A stretch of DNA of 64,000 nucleotides from Vibrio jasicida CAIM 1864 = LMG 25398 (lineage in GTDB: Bacteria; Pseudomonadota; Gammaproteobacteria; Enterobacterales; Vibrionaceae), in NCBI RefSeq assembly GCF_000400365.1, contig NZ_BAOG01000025.1, positions 180,709 through 244,708 of the forward strand. The letters are read 5' to 3'. The translations under genes and the position numbers were made by a program. The notes under the pieces are model-generated. The model was not told the DNA's origin, ran no database searches, and worked only from the letters and a program-made list of their open reading frames with translations. Of this stretch, positions 40,258-49,299 are shown piece after piece (the first letter of the stretch is position 1; each line of letters opens with the position of its first letter).

Positions 40258-40869
40258 TTACTTAACTGCGCGAACCAATTCAGCAATACCTTCCCAATCG
40301 CCGTTGTCCATCATAGCGGTTGGCACCATCCAAGTACCGCCACAAGCGACAACCGATTTCAGCGCTAGGTAATCTTCCACGTTAGATGGGCTTACACCAC
40401 CTGTTGGCATGAACTCCACTGGGTAAACTGCCGTTAGTGCTTTAAGCATGTTTACGCCACCTGATGGCTCAGCAGGGAAGAACTTCAGAGTACGTAGACC
40501 CATTTCCATCGCTTGTTCAACCAAGCTTGGGTTGTTCACGCCCGGTACGATTGTCACGTTACGTTGCTGACAGTATTTCACTGTCGTTGGGTTGAAGCCT
40601 GGGCTCACGATAAAGTCCACGCCCGCTTCAATCGCGATGTCCACTTGCTCTGTTGTCAGCACGGTACCAGCACCAATCAACAGCTCTGGGTACGCTTCAC
40701 GCATAATGCGGATCGACTCAGCCGCCGCTTCAGTGCGGAATGTCACTTCCGCACATGGTAAACCGTTTTCTACCAACACTTTTGCCAGTGGCAGAGCGTG
40801 TGCTACATCGTTGATTGCGATAACTGGGACGATTTTGATTTCTCTTAATCGTTGTTCAAGTGTTGTCAT
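40258..40869 (-). CDS. eda: KDPG/KHG aldolase
   Basis: 203 residues, a class I aldolase that splits 2-keto-3-deoxy-6-phosphogluconate into pyruvate and glyceraldehyde 3-phosphate, the last Entner-Doudoroff step. Schiff-base lysine in LKFFPAE; catalytic Glu in CAEVTFRT; phosphate site MPTGGVSPSN. It lies 9 bp after gntP on the same strand, so co-transcribed with the gluconate importer and controlled from the GntR operator region. Confidence 0.96.
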   Translation of the reverse strand: MTTLEQRLREIKIVPVIAINDVAHALPLAKVLVENGLPCAEVTFRTEAAAESIRIMREAYPELLIGAGTVLTTEQVDIAIEAGVDFIVSPGFNPTTVKYCQQRNVTIVPGVNNPSLVEQAMEMGLRTLKFFPAEPSGGVNMLKALTAVYPVEFMPTGGVSPSNVEDYLALKSVVACGGTWMVPTAMMDNGDWEGIAELVRAVK

Positions 40870-40878
40870 GGGTAACCT

Positions 40879-42255
40879 CTAAAGAATAAAGCTTAATGTT
40901 GCTACGATAATAAACGCGATACTACCAAGTAACGTTTCCATTACCGTCCAAGTTTTTAGCGTTGTTTTCTCATCCATCTCTAGTAGACGAGAAACTAGCC
41001 AGAAACCAGAGTCGTTGAAGTGAGAAAGCACTGTTGCACCACCTGCAATCGCGATAACGATAAAGCATAGGTCTAGCTCGCTCAAACCTGTTGATGCTGC
41101 TACGACCGGCGCGATAAGTGCTGCGGTTGTCGTTAGTGCTACGGTTGCTGAGCCTTGAGCAACGCGTAGACAGGTAGAGATAACAAACGCTGCTACGATT
41201 ACTGGCATACCTGTATCAGTCAGAACGTCTGCTAGCGCATCACCGATGCCACTTGCACGCAATACGCCACCGAACATACCACCCGCACCTGTCACTAGGA
41301 TAACGCCACAGATTGGAGCTAATGAGTCGCCACACAGCTTCTCAAGTTTTGCCATGCCGTAGTCTTTTGCGAATATCGCAAGAGCTACAAGCAGCGTAAT
41401 CAGAAGTGCTACTGGTGTTTTACCTAGCATACGTAGGAACTCAACCAGAGCTGTTTTGCCATCAATCACACCCGCAACCGCTAGCGTGTTCAGTACTGTG
41501 TCTAGACAGATTAGCAGTACAGGCAGTACTAGGATGGTCATTACTGTGCCAAATTTTGGCAGCTTAGATTCATCAACTTGTGTTTCACCGTTGAAGAACG
41601 CTTTTGATAGTGGAATATCGAATTTCTTACCTGCGTACAAACCAAATAGGTAAGCGCCTAGGTACCAAGTTGGGATAGCGACTAGAATACCAACAACAAG
41701 CAGTAGGCCAATGTTTGCGCCTAGGAATTCAGCGGCTGCAACAGGACCTGGGTGCGGAGGAACAAAACCGTGCATTACAGCAAATGCACCCGCCGCTGGT
41801 AGCGCGTATTTGATTGGCGAACCACCAAAGCGTGCAGCCACACTTAGGATGATTGGCATCATAACCACTAGGCCAGCATCAAAGAAGATTGGGAAACCAA
41901 ACAGTAATGATGCCACACCTAATGCTAACGGTGCGCGCTCTTTACCGAAGCGTCCAATCAAAGTGTCTGCCAGTACTTTTGCACCGCCAGTCACTTCCAA
42001 AATCTTACCGATCATTGCGCCAAGACCAACCAGCAATGCAACTGATGCCAGTGTGCCACCAAAACCACTCATCATGGTTGGGACAACTTGATCAGAAGAA
42101 ACGCCAGTGGCAATCGCAGTACCTAAACTCACCATAGTTAGGGAAGCGAAAGCATGCACTTTTAGCTTAATAATCAATACAAGTAACGCTGCAATCGCGA
42201 GGACGGCAATCGTTAGTAGGAACGTAGGGTCTGGAGCTTGGGTTAGCTGTTCCAT
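40879..42255 (-). CDS. gntP: Gluconate:proton symporter, GntP family
   Basis: 458 residues, about 12-14 predicted membrane helices, ending in FIIVATLSFIL. GntP-family hallmark stretches such as ALPAAGAFAVMHGFVPPHPGP and a Gly/Ala-rich core are present. It imports gluconate (or a related sugar acid). Divergent from gntK across a region holding two GntR-type operators; eda follows 9 bp later. The symbol could equally be gntU/gntT-like; the exact paralogue is not determined. Confidence 0.9.
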   Translation of the reverse strand: MEQLTQAPDPTFLLTIAVLAIAALLVLIIKLKVHAFASLTMVSLGTAIATGVSSDQVVPTMMSGFGGTLASVALLVGLGAMIGKILEVTGGAKVLADTLIGRFGKERAPLALGVASLLFGFPIFFDAGLVVMMPIILSVAARFGGSPIKYALPAAGAFAVMHGFVPPHPGPVAAAEFLGANIGLLLVVGILVAIPTWYLGAYLFGLYAGKKFDIPLSKAFFNGETQVDESKLPKFGTVMTILVLPVLLICLDTVLNTLAVAGVIDGKTALVEFLRMLGKTPVALLITLLVALAIFAKDYGMAKLEKLCGDSLAPICGVILVTGAGGMFGGVLRASGIGDALADVLTDTGMPVIVAAFVISTCLRVAQGSATVALTTTAALIAPVVAASTGLSELDLCFIVIAIAGGATVLSHFNDSGFWLVSRLLEMDEKTTLKTWTVMETLLGSIAFIIVATLSFIL

Positions 42256-42304
42256 GGGTTCACCTTTAAGAATTATTGTTTGTGTCGTGGTTCACATTTA
42301 TTTG

Positions 42305-42333
42305 AGTTACCGGTAACATGTTACCGATAACAT
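42305..42333. promoter_or_regulatory. Tandem GntR operators in the gntP/gntK divergent promoter region
   Basis: AGTTACCGGTAACAT (42305-42319) and ATGTTACCGATAACAT (42318-42333) abut head to tail. Both resemble the ATGTTAC-NN-GTAACAT palindrome bound by gluconate repressor GntR, and the same half-sites recur upstream of gntR (47703-47722). Confidence 0.85.
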
Positions 42334-42407
42334 GAATAAGATAAACCCATATTTTAAAGTGAATTCAAAAATTGAGATCACGCGCAAATTTGTTATGAGG
42401 ATAAGTT

Positions 42408-42929
42408 ATGGCTGGTAGTAGTGTCGTCGTTATGGGCGTTTGTGCGAGTGGCAAAACCACAATTGGTGAGCACTTAGCAGAAAAGCTAGGACGTAAATTC
42501 ATTGATGGAGACAACCTTCACCCACGAGCAAACATTCAGAAAATGGCATCAGGTCAGCCTCTGAATGACGACGACCGCAAACCATGGCTAGAACGTATCC
42601 GCGACGCTGCTTATAGCTTAGAAAGCAAAAACGAGCACGGCATTATTGTCTGCTCGGCACTAAAAAAGATTTACCGTGACCAAATCCGCGACGGTAACGA
42701 AAACGTTAGTTTCCTATTCCTAGACGGCAGCAAAGAATTGATCCTTGAACGCATGCGTGCTCGCCAAGGTCACTTCATGAAAGAGAACATGGTCAACAGC
42801 CAGTTTGAAACGCTTGAGCGCCCAGAGAACGAACCTCGTACCATTTTTGTTGATATTGATGCCACGATCGAAGAAGTGGTAGCTAACGCAGCTGAACTCA
42901 TTCGAGCTCAAAATGAGGTGACCGTATGA
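42408..42929 (+). CDS. gntK: Gluconokinase
   Basis: 173 residues, P-loop kinase of the thermoresistant GntK type (VMGVCASGKTTIGEHL at about residues 6-21; FIDGDNLHPRANIQKM substrate region; RMRARQGHF lid). It phosphorylates gluconate to 6-phosphogluconate. GAGGA 6 nt before the ATG. Its stop overlaps the edd start (ATGA), so translation is coupled. Confidence 0.96.
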   Translation: MAGSSVVVMGVCASGKTTIGEHLAEKLGRKFIDGDNLHPRANIQKMASGQPLNDDDRKPWLERIRDAAYSLESKNEHGIIVCSALKKIYRDQIRDGNENVSFLFLDGSKELILERMRARQGHFMKENMVNSQFETLERPENEPRTIFVDIDATIEEVVANAAELIRAQNEVTV

Positions 42930-44722
42930 CTCATCAAGTAATTTTAGATGTTACTCAACGCTTAGTAGAGCGCAGCCAAGAGGCGCGTGCGGCGTTTCTT
43001 GCTCGCACTGAAGTCCAAGCAGAAGCCGGCAAAGGTCGTGTCGGTCTGTCTTGCGGTAACTTGGCGCACGCCGTTGCGGCATCTTGTTCTTCAGAAAAGA
43101 AAAGCATTCTGGATTTCACTCATTCGAATGTGGCGCTGATCAGTGCTTACAACGATATGCTGAGTGCCCACCAGCCTTACCAACACTACCCTGATCAAAT
43201 CAAACAAGTGCTGTCTGGCTACGGTCACACTGCGCAAGTTGCTGGCTGCGTTCCAGCAATGTGTGATGGCGTGACTCAAGGTCAAGCTGGCATGGACATG
43301 TCGCTGTTTTCTCGTGACTTAATTGCCCAATCTACGGCACTTTCACTGAGCCACAACGTGTTCGATGCGACTTTGCTTCTGGGGATCTGCGACAAAATCG
43401 CACCAGGACAATTGATGGGCGCGCTGTCTTACGCACATCTACCAACGGCATTTGTGCCAGCAGGTTTGATGGCAACGGGCATCAGCAATGAAGAGAAAGT
43501 CGACGTTCGCCAAAAATACGCGGCGGGCGAAGTTGGCAAAGACGCACTGCTTGATATGGAGTGTCGCGCTTACCACTCAGCGGGCACGTGTACTTTCTAC
43601 GGCACCGCAAACACCAACCAGCTTGTGTTTGAGGCAATGGGTTTGATGCTACCAGGTTCGGCCTTCATCCATCCACATACTGAGCTACGCAAGGCGCTAA
43701 CCGATCATACAGCTCTGAAAGTCGCGGCAATGAATGCGGGTTCAGCCAACTTCCGTCCATTGTCTGAAGTGGTCACAGAAAAGAGCCTAATCAACGGCAT
43801 TATTGCGCTGTTGGCATCGGGCGGTAGCACCAACCACACTATCCACATGTTGGCAGTGGCGCGTGCAGCAGGTTTGATTCTGACATGGCAAGACATCAGT
43901 GACCTATCTGAAGTCGTGCCACTGTTGGCGCGCGTTTACCCGAATGGTCCAGCTGACATGAACGCATTCCAAGAAGCGGGCGGCGTACCTGCGCTATTGC
44001 ATCGTTTGGACGAGTCGGGCTTGCTTCATCGTGACGTGAAACCGGTATTCGGCGAATTCGAAGACCAAATGACGCTACCTACGCTAGTTGACGGCAAACT
44101 GACTTGGACACCATGTGATGGCAGCCAAGACGGCGAAGTGATTGCTGCGCCAACGCAAGCTTTCCAAAACACCGGTGGTACTCGCGTACTCAACGGTAAC
44201 TTGGGTAAAGCAGTAGTGAAGGTGTCTGCGGTGAAAGAAGATCAGCGCATCATCGAAGCACCAGCAATCGTATTCCAATGCCAACACGAAGTGGAAGCAG
44301 CGTACAAACGCGGTGAGCTAAACCAAGATTGCATCGTGGTCGTGACGCACAACGGTCCTGCAGCGAACGGCATGCCAGAGCTGCATAAACTGATGCCAAT
44401 TCTCGGCAACGTGCAGAAAGCGGGCTTTAAAGTCGCGCTAGTGACAGACGGTCGACTGTCGGGTGCATCCGGTAAGATTCCATCGGCAATCCACGTATCT
44501 CCAGAAGCGATTCGTGGCGGCGCGATTGGCTTGGTGCGCAATGGCGACATCATCCGCGTTGATTGCCAAACTGGCGAGTTGAATAACCTAAGCGACGTTG
44601 CGGGTCGTGAACTGTTAGAGATGGACACTGAAGCGAAACAACAGACTTGGGGTCGTGGTTTCTTTAGCGTGATTCGTCAGAGCGTTTCGAGCGCAGAAGA
44701 AGGCGCAAGCTTTATTGTGTAG
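42926..44722 (+). CDS. edd: 6-Phosphogluconate dehydratase
   Basis: 598 residues of the IlvD/Edd family, an Fe-S dehydratase turning 6-phosphogluconate into KDPG. Conserved features: ISAYNDMLSAHQPYQHYP, CDKIAPGQLMG, AGTCTFYGTANTNQ and TDGRLSGASGKIPSAIHVSPEA. Cysteines consistent with the [4Fe-4S] cluster are kept. With gntK it forms the plus-strand half of the gluconate operon pair; eda is on the divergent arm. Confidence 0.97.
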   Translation: MTHQVILDVTQRLVERSQEARAAFLARTEVQAEAGKGRVGLSCGNLAHAVAASCSSEKKSILDFTHSNVALISAYNDMLSAHQPYQHYPDQIKQVLSGYGHTAQVAGCVPAMCDGVTQGQAGMDMSLFSRDLIAQSTALSLSHNVFDATLLLGICDKIAPGQLMGALSYAHLPTAFVPAGLMATGISNEEKVDVRQKYAAGEVGKDALLDMECRAYHSAGTCTFYGTANTNQLVFEAMGLMLPGSAFIHPHTELRKALTDHTALKVAAMNAGSANFRPLSEVVTEKSLINGIIALLASGGSTNHTIHMLAVARAAGLILTWQDISDLSEVVPLLARVYPNGPADMNAFQEAGGVPALLHRLDESGLLHRDVKPVFGEFEDQMTLPTLVDGKLTWTPCDGSQDGEVIAAPTQAFQNTGGTRVLNGNLGKAVVKVSAVKEDQRIIEAPAIVFQCQHEVEAAYKRGELNQDCIVVVTHNGPAANGMPELHKLMPILGNVQKAGFKVALVTDGRLSGASGKIPSAIHVSPEAIRGGAIGLVRNGDIIRVDCQTGELNNLSDVAGRELLEMDTEAKQQTWGRGFFSVIRQSVSSAEEGASFIV

Positions 44723-44745
44723 GGTGGGAAGCCCCTCAAAAACAG

Positions 44746-44776
44746 AAAAAGCGGAGTGTTGTGCACTCCGCTTTTT
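44746..44776. terminator. Bidirectional terminator between edd and mdtI
   Basis: AAAAAGCGGAGTG / CACTCCGCTTTTT, long perfect stem, small loop, T-runs on both strands. Confidence 0.92.
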
Positions 44777-44799
44777 GCTTCGTAGATAACTTTCAATCA

Positions 44800-45129
44800 T
44801 CAAGCCGTCTTCATCACCACAACTGCTGCAATCACCACAAAGATACCAAACCAGCCAATTGGCTTAAGCTTTTGTTTGAACAGCAAAGCGCCACCAATCG
44901 CGGTACCTAAGATACCTATCGCGCCCCAAGAGGCGTATGCGATCGCAAGGTCAATCTCTTTTACCGCTTGAGCAAGCAACGTAAACGCCGCCATCACCAA
45001 TACAATCGCAGTGATGCCCCACCCTTTGTGCTTAAAGCCTTTAGAACGAGTCAGCGCCATGTTCGCCATGATGTCGACCAACGCCGCCATAACAACAAAT
45101 CCAAATGAAACAGTAAAAAATTGGCTCAT
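44800..45129 (-). CDS. mdtI: SMR-family spermidine export subunit MdtI-like
   Basis: 109 residues from the ATG at 45129 (a GTG three codons earlier is an alternative), the same length as E. coli MdtI. Four membrane helices. The helix 1 acidic residue typical of SMR pumps is Asp in ALVDIMANMALTRS. AYASWGAIGILGTA matches the Y-A-x-W-G signature. It works as a heterodimer with MdtJ, whose gene ends 2 bp before. Substrate assignment (polyamine export) is by homology. Confidence 0.88.
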   Translation of the reverse strand: MSQFFTVSFGFVVMAALVDIMANMALTRSKGFKHKGWGITAIVLVMAAFTLLAQAVKEIDLAIAYASWGAIGILGTAIGGALLFKQKLKPIGWFGIFVVIAAVVVMKTA

Positions 45130-45131
45130 GA

Positions 45132-45509
45132 TTAACACTTCGCATTCGATGAGCGTGACAACTCATCTTTTTGTTGAGGCTGACCGTGTGATTCACCGAG
45201 CGTCACACACACGATACCGACCACTGCCAACGCCAAACCAAGCAACTGCTGCGCGCTTAAGTTGGCATCAAATAAAACGATAGAAACTAGGGTAATCAAG
45301 GCGATACCCAAGCCTTCCCACGTTGCGTACGCGACACCGATAGAGATTTTCTTTGCTGCTTTCGACAGGAAGTAATAGGAAATGGCGATCAGAACGTACA
45401 TCACCAGATAGCCTTCCCACGCATTACTTTCGCCGATATACGACATGGTGCTGGTGCCAGCAACTTCGGCAACAATGGCAAGCAATAAAAATAGACGTGC
45501 AATGAGCAT
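45132..45509 (-). CDS. mdtJ: SMR-family spermidine export subunit MdtJ-like
   Basis: 125 residues, four membrane helices. AIVAEVAGTSTMSY carries the SMR glutamate, VAYATWEGLGIALITLVSIVLF matches MdtJ closely, and a polar C-terminal tail (GQPQQKDELSRSSNAKC) follows as in E. coli MdtJ. GGAGG 7 nt before the ATG. First gene of the mdtJI pair; a lysR gene lies 203 bp upstream on the same strand. Confidence 0.9.
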   Translation of the reverse strand: MLIARLFLLLAIVAEVAGTSTMSYIGESNAWEGYLVMYVLIAISYYFLSKAAKKISIGVAYATWEGLGIALITLVSIVLFDANLSAQQLLGLALAVVGIVCVTLGESHGQPQQKDELSRSSNAKC

Positions 45510-45664
45510 GATTCATCCTCCCCAGAAATTAAAAAACTGCATAACGGAGAATGGTGAATGTCCTTTAAGAATCAGACATTCAAAGAATTGATTATATAAA
45601 AAGAGCCGCTTCTCCTGACTATTTGCAGTCAGATTAGCCCTTCTTCAGTAAAACAGACAGGTAA

Positions 45665-45692
45665 TTGAGATATTCATTTTTGAATATCTCAA
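45665..45692. repeat. Perfect stem-loop between lysR and mdtJ
   Basis: TTGAGATATTCA / TGAATATCTCAA: 12-bp perfect arms, 4-nt loop. 21 bp past the lysR stop and about 155 bp upstream of mdtJ. No T-tract, so it may be an operator or leader structure rather than a plain terminator. Confidence 0.6.
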
Positions 45693-45712
45693 AGGACAGT
45701 TTGCTTATCCGA

Positions 45713-46639
45713 TCACGTTAATGGCGTATTGAGGGTTTGCTGCACCACTTGGTGCAAATGGCGGTGCAATGGGTGGTTACGGTAGGTCTGTAAATACCCC
45801 CCCGAAACAACAAACTGGCTGAACTCTCGGTTGACCATCGGCATTGGATAAGAGGCAAGCTCGTGCATCAAATGTGCAGTACTTTGGCTGGCATACATGA
45901 TGGCATCGGTCTCAAGCAGCATTTGGCAAGCGACGCGCAAATTGTAGGATTTAAGTAGTACGACAGGCTCGTAACCCATACGGCGATACTCAGATTCAAC
46001 TGTACAAAGTGGATTGTAAGACGCAGGAGCAGGCAGAGAGACCAGTGGCAATTCCGACACCGTATCCCAGTCATTGCTGATTTGAGATAAGGTTGGATGG
46101 TCTTTACGAGCCAAAATCACCCGTTTTTCGACAAACAATGGACGCATGTAGATGTCTTTCGACAACTCAGTTTCTTGGTCGAGAATACAGTAGTCATGCT
46201 CACCCTCTAACATCTCGTCTTGGGAATATATATTCCAACTAGAGAAGACAAACGAAGCTTGAGGAAAGGCTTGATGGCAACCGCGCAATAAACGCTGACC
46301 TTGTTCATCCATCAAATAGGGGTCGGTCACAATCGCAATCTGACCTTGGTATTCGAGCGGGTCAAAGTCCGAAAACTCCTGGACCACTTTTTCTAGCGGC
46401 GACAGCATGTTATCAAACTCCGCAGCTAAGCTAATTGCCATTGGGGATGGCTCCACCCCGTGCGCTTTACGCACAAACAATGGATCATCAAACACGTCTT
46501 TCAGCTTCATCACACCACGGCTGGCACTGGGTTGCGAAATACCAAGCTGCATCGCCGCCAACTTGATGCTGCGGTTATCCACCACGGCTTTGAGTAAGCG
46601 CATTAAATTGAGGTCTAGCGCATCAAGTTGATGTGGCAT
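45713..46639 (-). CDS. LysR-family transcriptional regulator
   Basis: 308 residues: winged helix-turn-helix at about 20-70 (SIKLAAMQLGISQPSASRGVMKL split around the helix), then an effector-binding domain. AGGGTG is 6 nt before the ATG. It starts 37 bp after gntR ends, so it is likely in one transcript with gntR, and is 203 bp before mdtJI. Regulated target unknown: gluconate genes or mdtJI are both possible from context. Confidence 0.88.
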   Translation of the reverse strand: MPHQLDALDLNLMRLLKAVVDNRSIKLAAMQLGISQPSASRGVMKLKDVFDDPLFVRKAHGVEPSPMAISLAAEFDNMLSPLEKVVQEFSDFDPLEYQGQIAIVTDPYLMDEQGQRLLRGCHQAFPQASFVFSSWNIYSQDEMLEGEHDYCILDQETELSKDIYMRPLFVEKRVILARKDHPTLSQISNDWDTVSELPLVSLPAPASYNPLCTVESEYRRMGYEPVVLLKSYNLRVACQMLLETDAIMYASQSTAHLMHELASYPMPMVNREFSQFVVSGGYLQTYRNHPLHRHLHQVVQQTLNTPLT

Positions 46640-46676
46640 AACGGCACCCTAGTGATGAAACTGAAATAATGGCGGA

Positions 46677-47684
46677 CTAAACGCTCTCGCCTGCGGTAAT
46701 TCGGTAACCCATATCGACCATTTTGTCTTCTTGAGTTTCCCCTTTTAGACGCGCAATCAACAACTCTGCACTCTTTTCACCAATTTCAAAACGCGGCGTA
46801 TCCACGCTGGTCAGTTTTGGACTGATGCTTTGGCCAATGTCTAAAGCGTTGTAGCCAACGACCGCAAGTTGTTCTGGTACTTTGATGCCACGTTGTTGAG
46901 CACTCAACAAGGTACCAATAGCAATATCATCGTTGGTACAGAAAACGCCATCAAGAGCAGGGTAGGTTGCAAGTGCACGCTCTAATAAATCATGCGCTAG
47001 CGAAAAGCTTGAGTGATCACCCGTTAGGACGTGTTTTGGCTCCAAACCCGCTTCAGTCATTGCGCGGTCATAGCCCTGCATACGCAATTTTGTTCGCGTA
47101 TCCAAGCGAGCGCCGAAGTAAACGATGGTGCGCTTGCCAGATTCCAACATACGCTTTACGACGCTGTAAGAGGCATCTTCGTGATCCATGCCGACCGCCA
47201 TATCAATCGGCTGCTCTGGCAGTTCCATGGTTTCGACCACGGGCACACCGGCGTTCTTGATCATCTGTAAAGTGCGTTGGGTATGGTGGCTTTCGGTTAG
47301 GATTAAGCCATCAACTTGGTAAGAGAGCAGCGACGCGATTTTGCGTTCTTCTTCCAATTCGTCATAACTAAAGTGTGCGAGCAGTGTTTCGTAACCATTA
47401 GCTTTAGTGACCGTTTCAATGCCCTGAACAAAAGAAGCAAAAATTTGGTTGGACAGTGAAGGCAGTAAGATACCAATCGCTTTACTGGAAGACTTAGATA
47501 ACATCGCCGGAGCACGGTTTTCGATATAGCCCATCTCTTCAATCGCTGCGGCAATCTTTACTCGAGTCTTTTCTGCCACAGATTCCGGATTACGCATATA
47601 ACGCGATACCGTCATCTTAGTTACGCCAACTTTGTCTGCGACATCCTGCAATGTCGTTCGTGATTTTTTATTATGTTGAGCCAT
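46677..47684 (-). CDS. gntR: Gluconate operon repressor GntR (LacI family)
   Basis: 335 residues, LacI-type helix-turn-helix (TLQDVADKVGVTKMTVSRYM, about 11-30), hinge helix and periplasmic-binding-like core. It closely follows E. coli GntR (RTTLQDVADKVGVTKMTVSR; SLSNQIFASFVQGIE). Represses gluconate genes, released by gluconate. Operators fitting it lie at gntP/gntK and at its own promoter. Upstream of a LysR gene on the same strand. Confidence 0.94.
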   Translation of the reverse strand: MAQHNKKSRTTLQDVADKVGVTKMTVSRYMRNPESVAEKTRVKIAAAIEEMGYIENRAPAMLSKSSSKAIGILLPSLSNQIFASFVQGIETVTKANGYETLLAHFSYDELEEERKIASLLSYQVDGLILTESHHTQRTLQMIKNAGVPVVETMELPEQPIDMAVGMDHEDASYSVVKRMLESGKRTIVYFGARLDTRTKLRMQGYDRAMTEAGLEPKHVLTGDHSSFSLAHDLLERALATYPALDGVFCTNDDIAIGTLLSAQQRGIKVPEQLAVVGYNALDIGQSISPKLTSVDTPRFEIGEKSAELLIARLKGETQEDKMVDMGYRITAGESV

Positions 47685-47702
47685 AAATATCTAATTTATC
47701 AG

Positions 47703-47722
47703 TAATGTTACTAGTAACATTA
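47703..47722. promoter_or_regulatory. GntR autoregulatory operator
   Basis: TAATGTTACTAGTAACATTA, a perfect 20-bp palindrome starting 19 bp before the gntR start codon and sharing the GTTAC/GTAAC half-sites with the gntP/gntK operators. Confidence 0.85.
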
Positions 47723-47915
47723 TGACCAATACGCCCGCTCGCGACAAGCCAAGTAGAGATTATTCACCATATAATCAACAAAATCATAAGCTTAATAAAA
47801 ACACAGTAACCAAATTGCGCTCTCATAATTGTGATTCAAAGCCGAATAAATAAATGACATTAATATTAAGTTTCTTATAAACTGCCGTACCTAAAAAAAT
47901 AAGATAAAAAGTATA

Positions 47916-49274
47916 GTGCAGTTAGGCTCCAGCAAAACCCAGATTTACTATCACCTGCTTGATCTGGACGACTCTCAACAACAGCAATACCTAGCAACAT
48001 TGCAGAAGAGTCAACCTGAGCTTTACCTCCAAATCGCCCCTCTTTTGGCTATCGACCAACAACAGGAACAACTCACTCAGTTGCTCGGTTTTTGCGCGCA
48101 TCAGGCCACGAGCCATGAAGTCGATCTAAGTGGAGAAGTGATCAGTAAATATCGCCTTACCCATGAATTAGGTCGTGGTGGTATGGGGGTAGTCTATGCG
48201 GCACAGCGCGCTGATGAGACGTTTGAGCAAGACCTTGCAATCAAGTTTATCCAAAGCAATTTGAGTCAGGTTTTAGGACAACGAGCATTGTTTGATGAAG
48301 CGCAGTTGCTGGCTCGCTTGAATCACCCATACATTGCCAAAGTGTTCGATGGCGGTCTACACGATGATTCGGTTTACATCGTGATGGAACGCGTTTTTGG
48401 CCAAACCCTGGACGATTACCTTTCGTTACTGCCAATGGAAGGCGACGATAAGTTACTGCTGTTCAAGCAGATCTGTGAGGCCATGGAACACGCCCACCAG
48501 CATCAGATCTTGCATGCGGATCTCAAACCGGAAAACATTCTGATTGATCGCAACAAGCGGCCAAAACTGCTCGATTTTAACCTAACACAAAAAGCACAGT
48601 CGAATTCTGAAGAATCGCATTCAGGCTTAATCGCCTTTAGTGAACATTACGCCAGCCCCGAACAACAAAAAGGCCAGTTCTTAACGGAGCAAAGTGATGT
48701 GTATTCACTGGGTAAGATTCTGGCGCTGATGTTTCCAAACACACCAGTTTGGTCTGATGTGTATTGGGTGATCCGTCGAGCAACTCGCTCTATAGCAAAG
48801 CAACGCTACCGCGATGTGCGCACCTTACGGTTAGATATTGAGAACATTCTTGAGCACCGTCCAATCGAACAAAAGAAGCACTGGCCGCTGTACAGCATAC
48901 TTCGTCTAGTACAGCGCCGACCGCTGCCATCGGTATTGTCCGCAATCTTAGTGTTATCTGGTTTGTTGTTCAGTAACACTCTGATTCAAAAGAACATCCA
49001 ACTGCAACAAGAGAAGAAGATTGCAGAAGACATCATGTACGAAGTAACACGCCTTGTCTTCCATGCCAAGGGGCAAAATGTCGAGCATATGTCCGTCAGT
49101 GCCATGATGGAGCTGACACGTAGGCGGATTCTGTCTAATCCAGATATCCCCAAACACATAAAACAAAAAATGTTATTGGCGATGATGACACCGGTGCCAG
49201 AGAAGCACCTAACAAACGCAATAAGTTGTCAGCCAAATTGTGCGCCTGATATTCGCACTAAACAGAAAGGCTAA
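47916..49274 (+). CDS. pknT: Membrane serine/threonine protein kinase, PknT type
   Basis: 452 residues from a GTG at 47916 (no good Shine-Dalgarno). Hanks-type kinase domain at about 80-315: P-loop ELGRGGMGVVYAA, Lys in AIKFIQ, catalytic loop HADLKPENIL, DFN in place of DFG (KLLDFNLT), YASPEQ. One membrane helix (about 340-362, PSVLSAILVLSGLLFSNTLI), then about 90 extracytoplasmic residues. It sits upstream of an EcfP-type sigma gene. In V. parahaemolyticus PknT phosphorylates EcfP in the polymyxin response, so the same pairing is expected. HAD for HRD is a notable change in the catalytic loop; catalytic Asp is retained. Confidence 0.9.
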   Translation: MQLGSSKTQIYYHLLDLDDSQQQQYLATLQKSQPELYLQIAPLLAIDQQQEQLTQLLGFCAHQATSHEVDLSGEVISKYRLTHELGRGGMGVVYAAQRADETFEQDLAIKFIQSNLSQVLGQRALFDEAQLLARLNHPYIAKVFDGGLHDDSVYIVMERVFGQTLDDYLSLLPMEGDDKLLLFKQICEAMEHAHQHQILHADLKPENILIDRNKRPKLLDFNLTQKAQSNSEESHSGLIAFSEHYASPEQQKGQFLTEQSDVYSLGKILALMFPNTPVWSDVYWVIRRATRSIAKQRYRDVRTLRLDIENILEHRPIEQKKHWPLYSILRLVQRRPLPSVLSAILVLSGLLFSNTLIQKNIQLQQEKKIAEDIMYEVTRLVFHAKGQNVEHMSVSAMMELTRRRILSNPDIPKHIKQKMLLAMMTPVPEKHLTNAISCQPNCAPDIRTKQKG

Positions 49275-49299
49275 AACACAAAAAGGCTTAAACACAAAG

